From contig JADZEW010000026.1 of the NCBI GenBank assembly GCA_020850325.1, forward strand, positions 124,001 through 188,000: a stretch of 64,000 nt of DNA. Reading direction: 5' to 3'. A program made the position numbers and the translations under genes. Origin of the DNA: Methanoregulaceae archaeon (GTDB lineage: Bacteria > Armatimonadota > Fimbriimonadia > Fimbriimonadales > Fimbriimonadaceae). Below, one piece after another: positions 1 through 9,990 of the stretch; within the stretch, counting starts at the first letter, position 1; every line of letters starts with the position of its first letter. Under the pieces are notes generated by a model that made no database searches, had not been told where the DNA came from, and was given only the letters and a program-made list of their open reading frames with translations.

Positions 1-846
1 TTCGAGCGCCTCACGGCGCTGAGCGAGGGTTCGATCGGCGTGGATTTCGGCTGCGCGATGACCGTCTTGGTGCAGCATGCGGGCGAGCTTGCGCGCGCCA
101 TGCCGGGTTCGAGCGAACACCAGCGTGCTGCCTCGGGTCTTGCCGATGAGCGAGCGGAGCATATCCTGCTTGCGATCTTGGGCCAGGTAGACCACCTCTT
201 GGGTGACCAAGTGCGAGGCCGTTCCCTGAGGAGCGACTTCGACCCGCTGCGGATCGATCAGATAGTGCGCGGCAAGTTGGGCGATGCCCTGCGGCATCGT
301 GGCGCTGAACAGCATCGTCTGTCGCTGCTCGGGCAACTGGTTGAAGATGGTGCGGATTGCCGGGGCGAAGCCCATGTCGAGCATTCGGTCGGCTTCGTCG
401 AGCACCGCGATCGAGACGTTTCGCAGTGAAACGGTCCGTTGCTGAAGGTGGTCGATGAGGCGGCCGGGGGTCGCGACGATCACCTTGGGGCGTGCCCGCA
501 GGTCGCGGATCTGGCGTCCCATGGAGTCGCCGCCGATGATCAGCACCGACGATAGTCCGATCATGCTGAGCGAGGCTTGAATCTGCTGGGCGAGCTCGCG
601 GGTCGGGGCGAGAATCAGTGCAGTTTGGCCGTCGCGAAGCCGATGGGCGATCGGTAGGCCGAACGCGAAGGTCTTGCCGGTGCCGGTCTGGGCGAGGCCG
701 ATGACATCGAGCCCGCGGAGTCCGAGCGGGATGGCCGCCTCTTGGATCGGGGTCGGGGTGTCGATGTTGTGATGAAGGAGGCGGGCGCAATAGTCAGGCG
801 CAACACCGAGTGCGGCAAAAGCCGATTGGGTTTTGGTATGGGACAT
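1..846 (-). CDS. DEAD-box ATP-dependent RNA helicase (partial, continues past the left edge)
   Basis: Reverse-strand reading from ATG at 846: MSHTKTQSAFAALGVAPDYCARLLHHNIDTPTPIQEAAIPLGLRGLDVIGLAQTGTGKTFAFG...APTRELAQQ...ATPGRLIDH...VLDEADRMLDMGF...FSATMP; motifs Q, I, Ia, Ib, II, III. Absent from the ORF track because no stop lies in the window. Confidence 0.95.
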   Translation of the reverse strand, partial: MSHTKTQSAFAALGVAPDYCARLLHHNIDTPTPIQEAAIPLGLRGLDVIGLAQTGTGKTFAFGLPIAHRLRDGQTALILAPTRELAQQIQASLSMIGLSSVLIIGGDSMGRQIRDLRARPKVIVATPGRLIDHLQQRTVSLRNVSIAVLDEADRMLDMGFAPAIRTIFNQLPEQRQTMLFSATMPQGIAQLAAHYLIDPQRVEVAPQGTASHLVTQEVVYLAQDRKQDMLRSLIGKTRGSTLVFARTRHGARKLARMLHQDGHRAAEIHADRTLAQRREALE

Positions 847-1095
847 AGGTTGTGATGGCGCACGTAAACTCACGCGCCGGGTGAGGCTTGCCGCTAAACG
901 AGATCAGGCTCAACCGGGGCAAATCGTGCGGGAACCTGTGCGCAGCAAAACCTAAAGGTAAGGAGCGATGCGCTCGGCCCATGAGTGGACCTGACGAAGA
1001 CTATACCCGAGTTTGGCTCGGATTGATTCGGGTTAGTTCGGATTGGTTCGGATTGGCTCGGAGTGCGCAGGTTGGTTCGTACCCGCGCCCAGACC

Positions 1096-3936
1096 CTACT
1101 TCAACTTGCCATCTTCAAACCGATAGTCGAAGGGATGTGCACGATTACTTCCCGTGACGGTGCCCCAACCCCGTTCATTGATGAAGGCAAATCGAACCCG
1201 CCCCTCTACCTGGGGCGTAAACGCCATCGTTTTCTTAGGGCCGTGGCACTGGAATCCAGTGATCGCCAGGAATGCTCCGTAGGTCGCCATCGCCCGGCCA
1301 TAGTGGTCGCTGCACTCGATCTCGTTGTACGGATTCCGCTTCGACGGATGATAGCGTTCGTGGATCGCGCGGATCACCGTAAGGCCTTCGGTCACCATGC
1401 CTTCCGCGATCATGTGCGCCGCAACTTGGCCCTCGTAGCCCGTCCAACATTCGTTGAAGTACACGACCGCCCAAGCGTCTCCGCTCTTCCCTACCGCCTC
1501 CTGGAGTCCGCCTTTCGGGAAGCTGCACATGATCAGGCCCGGTTCCTTCGGCGTCGCGTACCACCGCCCGCCGGGAATCACCTTGTTGTGTCGCCGGTAC
1601 TCCCAGATATCCTCGTAGAAGCTGTACTTGAAGATCGACGAAAGGGCTTTCTTCGCTTGTTCAGCGGGGACGACTCTCGGCAGGTTAAGTTGCAGCGCCC
1701 ACGACTGCCCAAAGAGCTGATCGGTATGGCAGCCGATGTTCGTGTTGTTTGCTTCCGGTCGCTTGGGGTCGACCCGGTTCACGAAGTATTCGCCGTCAAA
1801 CAAGTCGGCGGCCATTCTCTCGCTGCCGCTCGCGGCGAGTCTGCCGCATTCAGCCTCGAACTCGCTGTCCCCCATTTCGGCCGCCATCGCCTGGGACGCC
1901 CGCAGCGCCGCGATGTAGAGCGACGAGATCCACGCGATCTTCCCGTACCAAGCGGTGTCGAGCGTGTTGTATTGCGCGCCGTCCAGGATGCCATCTCGAT
2001 CCTCGTCCTGCCGAATGAGATACTGCATCGAGCCCTTCACTTTGGGCCAGATGCTCCGCAAGAACGTGTCGCCTTTCGACATCGTGTGCTCGCGGTAGGT
2101 GCGTAGGATGTTCCCGCACTGCCCATCAACCGCGACCACTTGGTGGTACTCAGCGCGGTAGTCGATGGCGCCTGTCTCCTCCCGATAGGCGATGCCGTAG
2201 TCGATCTTCTCACGTAGATATCGCTCGACCTCCGGAAACACCCGGCCAACGGCTTGGGCGTAGTTCCACACGTGGGTGCAGGTTCCCGCGCAGCAGCCCA
2301 CCCCCTCCCAGAAGTAGTAGCGACCTTCATCGAGCCTCAAGCAGGTGTTTGTCGCCAGAATCGACGTGTTCATGAACGTCCTATCGAGGAACCAGCAGGG
2401 GAGCGTCGAGTCGTACCACGTCTTGTTCCAGGCGAGCGTGGTGTCCCGGAGCTTGGGCCAGTTCGCAATGAGGTCCTTTGCGACGTCTTGAGCATCGGTC
2501 CAGCGCTTGGCGTACCAGTGCTTCTTGCCGGGCAGGTTCTTGGCACAGTTCGGGAAGTGCCACGCCACAACGAAGGTGATCGTCTCGGACGCGCCGGGAG
2601 CGAGGGTGAACTCGCGGCTCACCCGCGCTGACGTGCCTTGGGTCACTACGGTGGGCGAGGCGTTGCCAACGATCTCCACGCAGAACGTGCCGTTGTCTTG
2701 CGTCTCGACCAGTGGGGCTTGGCTGCGCGGCAGGTCAGCGAAGATCACCTCGCCCAGCGAGATCTGCCCCCAGCCGCCAGTGATATTGTCGACCACCTCG
2801 ATCACCGCCGACTTCCCTTCGAACTCGGCAACCGAGAACACCTCCCAGTTCATGGCGTTGGAGTTGCGGCCGGTCACCGAGCGGACCACCTGCCCGTCGA
2901 CGACCAGGTTCACGCACGTTCCATCCTTATGATTGCCGCCACCAACTCGCAGGTTGATGTACTTGCGATCGATCTTGAACTCGGGGGATCGCAGCCGGCC
3001 GACGTGGGTGTCCGCCTTGACGACATCTTCCCCGTTCCGGGTCTGGTGGGTGTTGACGACGTAGGTCGTTCCCGCATGAACCGGGCCCATGTAGCCTGGA
3101 AGCTGATCGACGCGCTGCGGTTTGTCGCCAAAGGCGGTCCCAGTGGCGGTCCACTTGCCATAGGTGCCCGACGACCAATCCTCAAACAAGATCTCCGGTC
3201 GTGCGTCGGGCCCGGTCGGGAGTTCGACCGCCGAGAAGAGCACACCGTTCGTCGGGGTGGCCGTTGCCTTGAGCTGAAAGTCTGACCTGTTCTTGCGCGA
3301 GTGGGCCAAGACGGGGTTGTCGCACCGGTGTTGCATCCGAAGCTTCAGCGGCTCTTTGCCGATGTTGCGAACCGTGAACGTCATCGTGGTCGCAGGATAC
3401 GACGACCCCTCCGCATCGAGCGGGCAGAACGGCGAGAATGCGACGAGCGACATCTCGACGTCGGCATCGCCCTGCCGATATTCAACCCGGCCGACCGGAT
3501 ACTCGCCGCGGAACTTGATATCACCGAACCGCACGGCCCGATCGTTCACCGCAAGCTCGAATCGCTGGAAGAACGGAGACTGTTGCGTGACCGGATCGAC
3601 GTAGTTCGAGCCCGACATCGGGGTCAGGGTCTCACCCATAAAGGTGGTCGGCGTGCGATCAACGCATCCCAGCCGCTCTTGGTTGAAGATATCCCAGTTC
3701 CAAAGCTGGCCGTCACCGCCAAGATACACGGTGCCAGCGAACAGGCCTCCGATAGGCAATCCGATGAACCTAAGCTCGTCGCCGCTGTACCACTCGGGCT
3801 CGCCCCGATGCAGCAGCGCGCCTCCCCGAATCTTCGTGGGCTCACTCATCGCTTCCCCCTTGACGCTTAGACCGCTGGCCGCGAGGGCTATCCCTCCGGT
3901 GCGCAACAACTCCCGACGGCTTACCGACTTCCCCAT
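1096..3936 (-). CDS. GH116-family (non-lysosomal glucosylceramidase-like) glycoside hydrolase with Tat signal
   Basis: MGKSVSRRELLRTGG twin-arginine N-terminus; IGLPIGGLFAGTVYLGGDGQLWNWDIFNQ and ECSDHYGRAMATYGAFLAITGFQCHGPKK regions typical of GH116; GGAGGG upstream of the proposed ATG at 3936. Confidence 0.8.
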   Translation of the reverse strand: MGKSVSRRELLRTGGIALAASGLSVKGEAMSEPTKIRGGALLHRGEPEWYSGDELRFIGLPIGGLFAGTVYLGGDGQLWNWDIFNQERLGCVDRTPTTFMGETLTPMSGSNYVDPVTQQSPFFQRFELAVNDRAVRFGDIKFRGEYPVGRVEYRQGDADVEMSLVAFSPFCPLDAEGSSYPATTMTFTVRNIGKEPLKLRMQHRCDNPVLAHSRKNRSDFQLKATATPTNGVLFSAVELPTGPDARPEILFEDWSSGTYGKWTATGTAFGDKPQRVDQLPGYMGPVHAGTTYVVNTHQTRNGEDVVKADTHVGRLRSPEFKIDRKYINLRVGGGNHKDGTCVNLVVDGQVVRSVTGRNSNAMNWEVFSVAEFEGKSAVIEVVDNITGGWGQISLGEVIFADLPRSQAPLVETQDNGTFCVEIVGNASPTVVTQGTSARVSREFTLAPGASETITFVVAWHFPNCAKNLPGKKHWYAKRWTDAQDVAKDLIANWPKLRDTTLAWNKTWYDSTLPCWFLDRTFMNTSILATNTCLRLDEGRYYFWEGVGCCAGTCTHVWNYAQAVGRVFPEVERYLREKIDYGIAYREETGAIDYRAEYHQVVAVDGQCGNILRTYREHTMSKGDTFLRSIWPKVKGSMQYLIRQDEDRDGILDGAQYNTLDTAWYGKIAWISSLYIAALRASQAMAAEMGDSEFEAECGRLAASGSERMAADLFDGEYFVNRVDPKRPEANNTNIGCHTDQLFGQSWALQLNLPRVVPAEQAKKALSSIFKYSFYEDIWEYRRHNKVIPGGRWYATPKEPGLIMCSFPKGGLQEAVGKSGDAWAVVYFNECWTGYEGQVAAHMIAEGMVTEGLTVIRAIHERYHPSKRNPYNEIECSDHYGRAMATYGAFLAITGFQCHGPKKTMAFTPQVEGRVRFAFINERGWGTVTGSNRAHPFDYRFEDGKLK

Positions 3937-3985
3937 CGCTGGTCCCTCCGATGGCGCCATCTTACCCACGAGGTAGCCTCGGTTC

Positions 3986-4507
3986 ATGCGGTTGTTCCTG
4001 GGTTGCCCGATCCCGTCCGAGCCGGCGCACATGCTGGAGGCCTGGGCGGACCGCGCATTGCCACAGGACTCCCTGCGCATCACCCCAGCGACCAACCTGC
4101 ACGTAACACTTGCATTCTATGGCGAGGTCGAAGCTGCGCAGGCGGCGGCGATCATCGCCAAGGTGGCCGCCGTTCCTTGGACGCCCAAGCCGGTGATGAC
4201 GGGACCGCTACGGTACTTTGGCCGCAACGCGATTGGTCTGGAAGTGGATGGCTTGCTCGACGATCCATGGTCCCCGGAGTTGATCGAGCTATGGCGACTT
4301 CAACCGGAAAGGGAGCGTCAACGCGACCCCCGTCCGCATGTGACGGTTGCTCGACTGCGCCCCAAGGCAATGCGACCCACCCTCCCGGCGGGCTTGGTTC
4401 TGAAGTTCAAGCTCCCTGAACTGGTCCTCTTCGAGAGTCGATTGTCGATGGAGGGTTCGACTTACCTTCCTCTTGCGCGGGTCGGTGGGGCTACCCGTTC
4501 TGAGTAG
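3986..4507 (+). CDS. thpR: RNA 2',3'-cyclic phosphodiesterase / 2'-5' RNA ligase family
   Basis: MRLFLGCPIP, plus the two HxT motifs HVTLAF and HVTVARLRPK. Confidence 0.85.
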   Translation: MRLFLGCPIPSEPAHMLEAWADRALPQDSLRITPATNLHVTLAFYGEVEAAQAAAIIAKVAAVPWTPKPVMTGPLRYFGRNAIGLEVDGLLDDPWSPELIELWRLQPERERQRDPRPHVTVARLRPKAMRPTLPAGLVLKFKLPELVLFESRLSMEGSTYLPLARVGGATRSE

Positions 4508-4521
4508 CCCCGGCGCAACGT

Positions 4522-5568
4522 CTACCCAGGGCCGATGTTGAAGGTCATATCGCCCTTCGCCGTTCCCTTAGAACTCAAGGTTCGCGCTCCAGCGGGCAGT
4601 TGCGATTCGCCCTTCCACTCGATCTGGCCGGTGACCACGACCGTAGCCGTAAAGTTCCCGTTGTAACGAAACGCCACCACATCGTTCTCCAAAGCCAAGT
4701 CGAAGCTGCTCGACATGAGCTTGTGGGTGGCGTTCCGGCTCTCCGCCGGCACAACTCCCCAGGAGTACCGCTCCTTGAGCGGAGTCCATAGGGTGATCCC
4801 ATTGAAGTTGCCCGACTTCACCTGATACTTCAGTCGGTAGTCGGTTTGCTCCAAGAGTTCGGTCATGTCCCCAGCCCGGAAGTTGCGGCTCTGCTTGCGC
4901 CGAGCATCGATGCCCACCGCGCGGATCGTGACCACCTGATTGCCCTTCAGCGGAATGTTCTGGCGGACCGACGTGACCTTGACCCCGTTCACGTAGTACT
5001 CCATCTGATCCTCGCCCCGGATGTTCATCACCGTGAGCACGTAGTCGTCGAATCGGGACTGCACGGGAGCCGCGGGCACCGGAATCGCTTCGACTCCGGT
5101 CTTCACGTTGATCTCGCTGGCGTACTTCTTGAGTGCGGCGTCAATCGCGGCCATACGCTCGGCGCTCTTCTTCGATGGGCCGCTGAGATAGCGGCGGACT
5201 TCTAGGTAGTAACCGCCCACGGTGGCATCCGCGCTGGGTAGCTGGCGCCCGATCAGGCGCATCGCCTCCTTGTGCTTCTGGATCTCGGACACCCGAGCGG
5301 TGGTCTTCTTCTTGGTGAACGCATCCTCGTAAGCGTCGAGATCGCGGTACATCTGCTGGAATCGCCGGCGGTGATTCTCGATGGTCTGAATCGCCTTGAC
5401 GTCTTCCGGCGTGAGCCTGATCCCGGCGTTGCGCAGTTTGCGCTCAAGCATCTCAGCTTGATCAGCGGCGGCCCCGCCCAGACCCAGCAGAAGCGCACTA
5501 GAGAGCGTGATCGCGGCGGCGGTGACACCCCCGATCACGGATAGGAATCGAAAGCCATTTCGAGGCAT
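4522..5568 (-). CDS. hypothetical secreted protein
   Basis: 348 aa ORF with N-terminal hydrophobic segment; AGGAGG upstream of ATG. Confidence 0.6.
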   Translation of the reverse strand: MPRNGFRFLSVIGGVTAAAITLSSALLLGLGGAAADQAEMLERKLRNAGIRLTPEDVKAIQTIENHRRRFQQMYRDLDAYEDAFTKKKTTARVSEIQKHKEAMRLIGRQLPSADATVGGYYLEVRRYLSGPSKKSAERMAAIDAALKKYASEINVKTGVEAIPVPAAPVQSRFDDYVLTVMNIRGEDQMEYYVNGVKVTSVRQNIPLKGNQVVTIRAVGIDARRKQSRNFRAGDMTELLEQTDYRLKYQVKSGNFNGITLWTPLKERYSWGVVPAESRNATHKLMSSSFDLALENDVVAFRYNGNFTATVVVTGQIEWKGESQLPAGARTLSSKGTAKGDMTFNIGPG

Positions 5569-5620
5569 TTCTGTTACCTCCTGCGACCAGTATAGTGGGT
5601 TCAGAGCGGATTTCCGACGT

Positions 5621-6856
5621 TCATTTTCGCCGCGACCAAAAACGCCCTAAAACCCCAACCGCGAGTACGCCGAGCCCAATCGCGAAGGTCTGAACATCAA
5701 GCGACAACGCCAGCACAAGACAACTCGCCAATCCGATGCGGGCAATCCACGGCGAGAACCGCTTGTCTTCAGGGGCCATGCGCAGGGCCGCGATGTTGGT
5801 GATCGAGTAGTAGAGGAGGATCGTGAAGCTCGCGGCCGAAGCGACAAGCTTCAAGGTGCCAAAAGCCACTAAGAGTGCCATGACCACCCCGGTCAGAACG
5901 ATCGCGGTTGAGGGAATCTGGTGGCGCGCGCCGATGTGCCCGAGCAACTTAGGCAAGTCGCCGCGGCGCGACATTGCCAGCATCATGCGGCTGATGCCGA
6001 GGATCTGACTGAGCAATACGCCCAGCATCGCCGTCGTCGCTCCGATCACGATCAGCTGGGCGAGACCGGTTCCGCTGAACTGCAACGCTGCCGCTTCCAG
6101 CGGAGCGTCGCTCCGTCCCATACCGTCCGCCCCGAGGGTCCCTAGCGCCACCACGGCGACGAATCCGTAAAGAACCACCGCGATCCCAAGGGAGATGATG
6201 ATCGCCCGGGGGATCGTCAACTTGGGCTCGTGGACCTCTTCAGCGAGGGTCGCCAGTCGCGCATAGCCGGTGTAGCTGAAGAACAGCAGCGCCGCGGCGG
6301 GCAGGATCGCGCCGGGTTCGATGGGCGTCAGATTGGCGGAGTCGATGTGGGGCAATCCCATCGCCACAAACGCGACCAGCGTCGACACCGTCACCGCAAC
6401 AATCGCGAGGTTCAGCCGCCCCGCCTTCCGAATCCCGAACAGATTCGCCCCCGTCAGCGCCACGACCGCCACCAACCCGGCCACGCGGGGATCCAGCGAA
6501 GGAATGAATCGGGACAGGTAGAAGCCAAATCCCAGCCCCACTGTCCCGCCTGCCGCCAACTTGCTGGCGAGGAACATCCACCCCGCGGAGAACCCCGCTA
6601 GAGGATGCACGAGCTCATAGCCGTACTCGTACGTGCCTCCGGAGGTTGGATAGCGGGCGGCAAGTTCTGCCGAGGAGAGGGCGTTGCAGATCGCGACACC
6701 GGCGGCCACTGCGAGCCCAGCGATCAGCGCAGGACCGGCGATTCCGGCCGCGACCCCAATCACCACGAAGATTCCGGCACCGATGATCGCGCCCAGCCCT
6801 ACACCCACGGCTTCCCAGAGCCCGAGTTCTCGGCGCAGTGTCGGTGGGGCGGACAT
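5621..6856 (-). CDS. APC-family amino acid permease
   Basis: RRELGLWEAVGVGLGAIIGAGIFVVIGVAAGIAGPA and multiple TM segments. Confidence 0.9.
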   Translation of the reverse strand: MSAPPTLRRELGLWEAVGVGLGAIIGAGIFVVIGVAAGIAGPALIAGLAVAAGVAICNALSSAELAARYPTSGGTYEYGYELVHPLAGFSAGWMFLASKLAAGGTVGLGFGFYLSRFIPSLDPRVAGLVAVVALTGANLFGIRKAGRLNLAIVAVTVSTLVAFVAMGLPHIDSANLTPIEPGAILPAAALLFFSYTGYARLATLAEEVHEPKLTIPRAIIISLGIAVVLYGFVAVVALGTLGADGMGRSDAPLEAAALQFSGTGLAQLIVIGATTAMLGVLLSQILGISRMMLAMSRRGDLPKLLGHIGARHQIPSTAIVLTGVVMALLVAFGTLKLVASAASFTILLYYSITNIAALRMAPEDKRFSPWIARIGLASCLVLALSLDVQTFAIGLGVLAVGVLGRFWSRRK

Positions 6857-6871
6857 GCTGACGATGTTAGC

Positions 6872-9283
6872 CTACGTCGACCGTTCCTTAACCGCCTTCG
6901 CCAGGTCCATCCGCTGCACGGTCCGTAGCGCGGGTAGCAGTGCGAGGCTGCAGATCACCAATACGGCGACCGCCGCAACGAGGAATGTTGTCGGTAGGAT
7001 TTGGACATCAAAGCTAAACAATTCTTGTTGCTCGGGGGTTTGGGCGGCTTGCCAGAAGAGGTGGACGAACCCGTTCGCAATCGGCAGCCCGACGATCAGA
7101 CCGAGCGCGGCAACGATCAAGCTCTCGATCGCAACCATCCGCCCGATTTGGCCGTTGCTGACCCCCAAGGTCCGAAGTGTCGCCATCTCCGCGCGTCGCT
7201 CGAGCACGTTGATCGTGATCGTGTTGAACAATGTCGCGAAGGCAAGGATGTAGCCGAAGACCTCCATGATCAGCACAAAGCGCCGGGAGGTTTCGACGAG
7301 CCGCTGGACCATCGCCCGAATGCTCACCTGCACCATCGCCGCCCCCGCGTGCGGCAGATCGAGCGCCCGCCGACGAACATCCGCCAGGTAAGCGGGATCG
7401 ACTTTCATCGCGACACTCGTGATCGCATTGCCCGGGAGGGCGAGCTCCCGCCGGAACAGGCGTTCCATCTCGGAGCGAAGCAAATACACCTGGGTGCCGA
7501 TCGCCTCCTGATTGAAGCCCGCGACACGGATCGGCACCGCTCGCGACGCTTCGGGCGTGATCTGCTCGGGCAAGGACACCCAGACGATATCGCCTAAGAT
7601 CAGTTGCAGCCTCGACCGCAGCGCAGGGCCAAAGATCGCTCCCTCCGCCGGGACTTCAATCGAGGCCCCATGAGCGTCCACTAGCGGTCGAAGCTTCGAG
7701 CCTGGTTCGACTCCGTTCAGCAGCGCGGAGTAGGTTCGCCCACCCTTACGAAACTCCATCGGCAGTTCCAGCGTGCCCTCGGCCCACACCACTCCTGGCC
7801 AGCTGCGGATCGTCTCGGTGGTGCGACGGGTCTGGAACTCGACGAAGTCGACTCGGACATCGTAGCCGAACATGCCGCCAATCATCTTGTCCAAGGCGCT
7901 ACCCATCGAGTCCAGCAGTCCTCGCGCCATCACCATCAGGCAGAGCGCGGAAACCACCCCGACCAGCGTGGAGAACGTGCGCCGAGGCTGCCGAAAGACA
8001 TTGCGCAGGGGAATCCGCATCAGGAGCGAGCCGGTTGGCAACCAGCGGTCCAGCTTCAACGAACGCGAGCCGTAGCTTGGAGCGACCGGGCGCATCGCTT
8101 CGGCGGGAGGAATCCCTGCCGCCTGACGGGACGGTGAGAACGCCGCGGTCGCGCACGTCAGGACGCCGACCACCACCCCAAACAACGTCACGTTCCAGCG
8201 CGGCACGATCTCCGGATAGGGCACCTGCAGCTGAGCCATGTAGAACCGAGACAGCACATCGGCAAGCCAAATCCCAAGGACCGAGCCAGACAGGCTCGCG
8301 ACTCCGCCCACCAGCACCGTACCGGTCAAGAAGTGAACAAGCACGGCTGACTTGCTGAACCCCAGACTCCGCAGCAGGCCGATCACCGTGCGCTGGGTGT
8401 GCACTTGGCGGGTCAGCATCGTGGATACCGATGCGACCGCCACGCCGAGGAACAGCAGCGGAAAGAGGACCGCATACGCTTGGAACCCCTGTACGTCCTG
8501 CTGGAGCATCTGGTAGCTCGGCTGATCTTCGCGGGCGACCGGGATTTCGGGATCGTATGGGGCGAGGGCCTGGCGAGCCGCCAGCATCACCGAGGATCGA
8601 CGAGAGGCATCGCTAACCGTGGCGTGAATCTCGTTGATCTCGCCGAGGCGGCCGTAGAGCCGGCCGAGCGTGGCTTCAGACAAGAACATGACGCCGAAGG
8701 TGTCCGGCATCGAGATCAGCTCTTGCTTGCTGCGGACGACGTAGAGGTACTCGCAGCTTTGTACCACGCCCACCACCGAGAACGGGACCCGCACCCCGTT
8801 TCGCTCGATCGTCACGTCCTCGCCGGGGTGCAGGTCATGGTGCTTGGCGAAGTTCGCCTCCAAGAGAATCGCTCGGTCGTCGTTGGGGCCAAGCAGGCGG
8901 CCCTCCAGCAACTTGAGTTGGTTGGTGGTCAGCGGGCGATCGACCGGGATGCCGATCAGCCTTCCGACCATCTTTGCTCCGGGCTTCTCGTCCAGCTCGA
9001 GCGCGGTGTCTTCGACCCATCGCCCCTCGACCGCTCCCACCCCGGGGATCTCCTTCAGCCGGGACACGACCCGCGCGGGCGCGGCGTTAAACCGGATGCT
9101 GAAATCCTCGAAGCGGAGCCGCTCGTAGGAGCCTCGATACGACCGATCGAGGTTGACGTAGACCGAGTACGCGCCGATCAAGAACGCCACCCCAAGCGCG
9201 ACCATGAATCCGATCGCCACAAACGAAGCCGCCGATTGGCGCAGGTCGCGCACCGCCTTTCGAAGCAGCAGCGAGCCTACCAC
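6872..9283 (-). CDS. ABC transporter permease with two FtsX-like domains
   Basis: 803 aa; RRAEMATLRTLGVSNGQIGRMVAIESLIVAALGLIVGLPIA and QRTVIGLLRSLGFSKSAVLVHFL, FtsX/MacB-type permease repeats. Confidence 0.9.
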   Translation of the reverse strand: MVGSLLLRKAVRDLRQSAASFVAIGFMVALGVAFLIGAYSVYVNLDRSYRGSYERLRFEDFSIRFNAAPARVVSRLKEIPGVGAVEGRWVEDTALELDEKPGAKMVGRLIGIPVDRPLTTNQLKLLEGRLLGPNDDRAILLEANFAKHHDLHPGEDVTIERNGVRVPFSVVGVVQSCEYLYVVRSKQELISMPDTFGVMFLSEATLGRLYGRLGEINEIHATVSDASRRSSVMLAARQALAPYDPEIPVAREDQPSYQMLQQDVQGFQAYAVLFPLLFLGVAVASVSTMLTRQVHTQRTVIGLLRSLGFSKSAVLVHFLTGTVLVGGVASLSGSVLGIWLADVLSRFYMAQLQVPYPEIVPRWNVTLFGVVVGVLTCATAAFSPSRQAAGIPPAEAMRPVAPSYGSRSLKLDRWLPTGSLLMRIPLRNVFRQPRRTFSTLVGVVSALCLMVMARGLLDSMGSALDKMIGGMFGYDVRVDFVEFQTRRTTETIRSWPGVVWAEGTLELPMEFRKGGRTYSALLNGVEPGSKLRPLVDAHGASIEVPAEGAIFGPALRSRLQLILGDIVWVSLPEQITPEASRAVPIRVAGFNQEAIGTQVYLLRSEMERLFRRELALPGNAITSVAMKVDPAYLADVRRRALDLPHAGAAMVQVSIRAMVQRLVETSRRFVLIMEVFGYILAFATLFNTITINVLERRAEMATLRTLGVSNGQIGRMVAIESLIVAALGLIVGLPIANGFVHLFWQAAQTPEQQELFSFDVQILPTTFLVAAVAVLVICSLALLPALRTVQRMDLAKAVKERST

Positions 9284-9990
9284 CGCACCTCCTCCGGATC
9301 GACCGGGTGCTCGTTACGCTCGTCGGTCAGGATCCTTCCGCTGCGCAAGCGGATTATCCGGTCGGCCATCGCGGCAATGGCCGCGTTATGGGTGACCACG
9401 AGCACCGTCTGCCCGCGGTCGTGGGTGGTCTGATGGAGCAGGCTCAGGACGCGCCGCCCGGTCTCCTCATCGAGTTCACCCGTCGGCTCATCGCAGAGCA
9501 TCACGGGGGCACCCTTCACCAGCGCCCGCGCGATCGCGACCCGCTGCTGTTCGCCGCCGCTGAGTTCCGATGGAAAGTGGCTGCCACGGCCAGCCAGCCC
9601 TACGGCTTCGAGAAGTGCGTCGATATCCATCGGATGGTGCACCAGTTCCGCGGCCAACTGGACATTCTCGTAGGCGGTCAGCGTGTTGACGAGGTTGAAG
9701 AACTGGAAGATGAACCCGACCGTCTCACGGCGGAATCGGGTGAGGCCACGCTCGTCGAGCTTGGAGATGTCGCGTCCTCCCACCTTGACCGTGCCGGTGG
9801 TCGGGCGATCGAGACCACCAATCAAGTTCATGAGCGTGCTCTTGCCGCAGCCGCTGGGGCCGAGGATTACCACGAACTCACCGCGATCGATCGTGAGGTT
9901 CGCATCGACCAAAGCGTGAACCTCGGTTGAGCCCGTGCGGTAGGTCTTCCCTACCCCGTCCAGCTCGATGACCGACTCAACGCCCGGCAC
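9277..9990 (-). CDS. ABC transporter ATP-binding protein (MacB/LolD type)
   Basis: Walker [10 protein letters not shown], signature [15 protein letters not shown], Walker [10 protein letters not shown]. Confidence 0.95.
   Translation of the reverse strand: MPGVESVIELDGVGKTYRTGSTEVHALVDANLTIDRGEFVVILGPSGCGKSTLMNLIGGLDRPTTGTVKVGGRDISKLDERGLTRFRRETVGFIFQFFNLVNTLTAYENVQLAAELVHHPMDIDALLEAVGLAGRGSHFPSELSGGEQQRVAIARALVKGAPVMLCDEPTGELDEETGRRVLSLLHQTTHDRGQTVLVVTHNAAIAAMADRIIRLRSGRILTDERNEHPVDPEEVRW

Noticed and set aside
11-790. 259-aa minus-strand ORF (MRPPPSSQHRHPD...)
   Set aside because: Out-of-frame shadow of the DEAD-box helicase; Arg/Pro/His-rich composition is typical of wrong-frame translation in GC-rich DNA.
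1063-2106. 347-aa plus-strand ORF
   Set aside because: Antisense to the GH116 coding frame; no recognisable domain.
8399-9433. 344-aa plus-strand ORF
   Set aside because: Antisense to the ABC permease; His/Arg/Glu-rich shadow translation.
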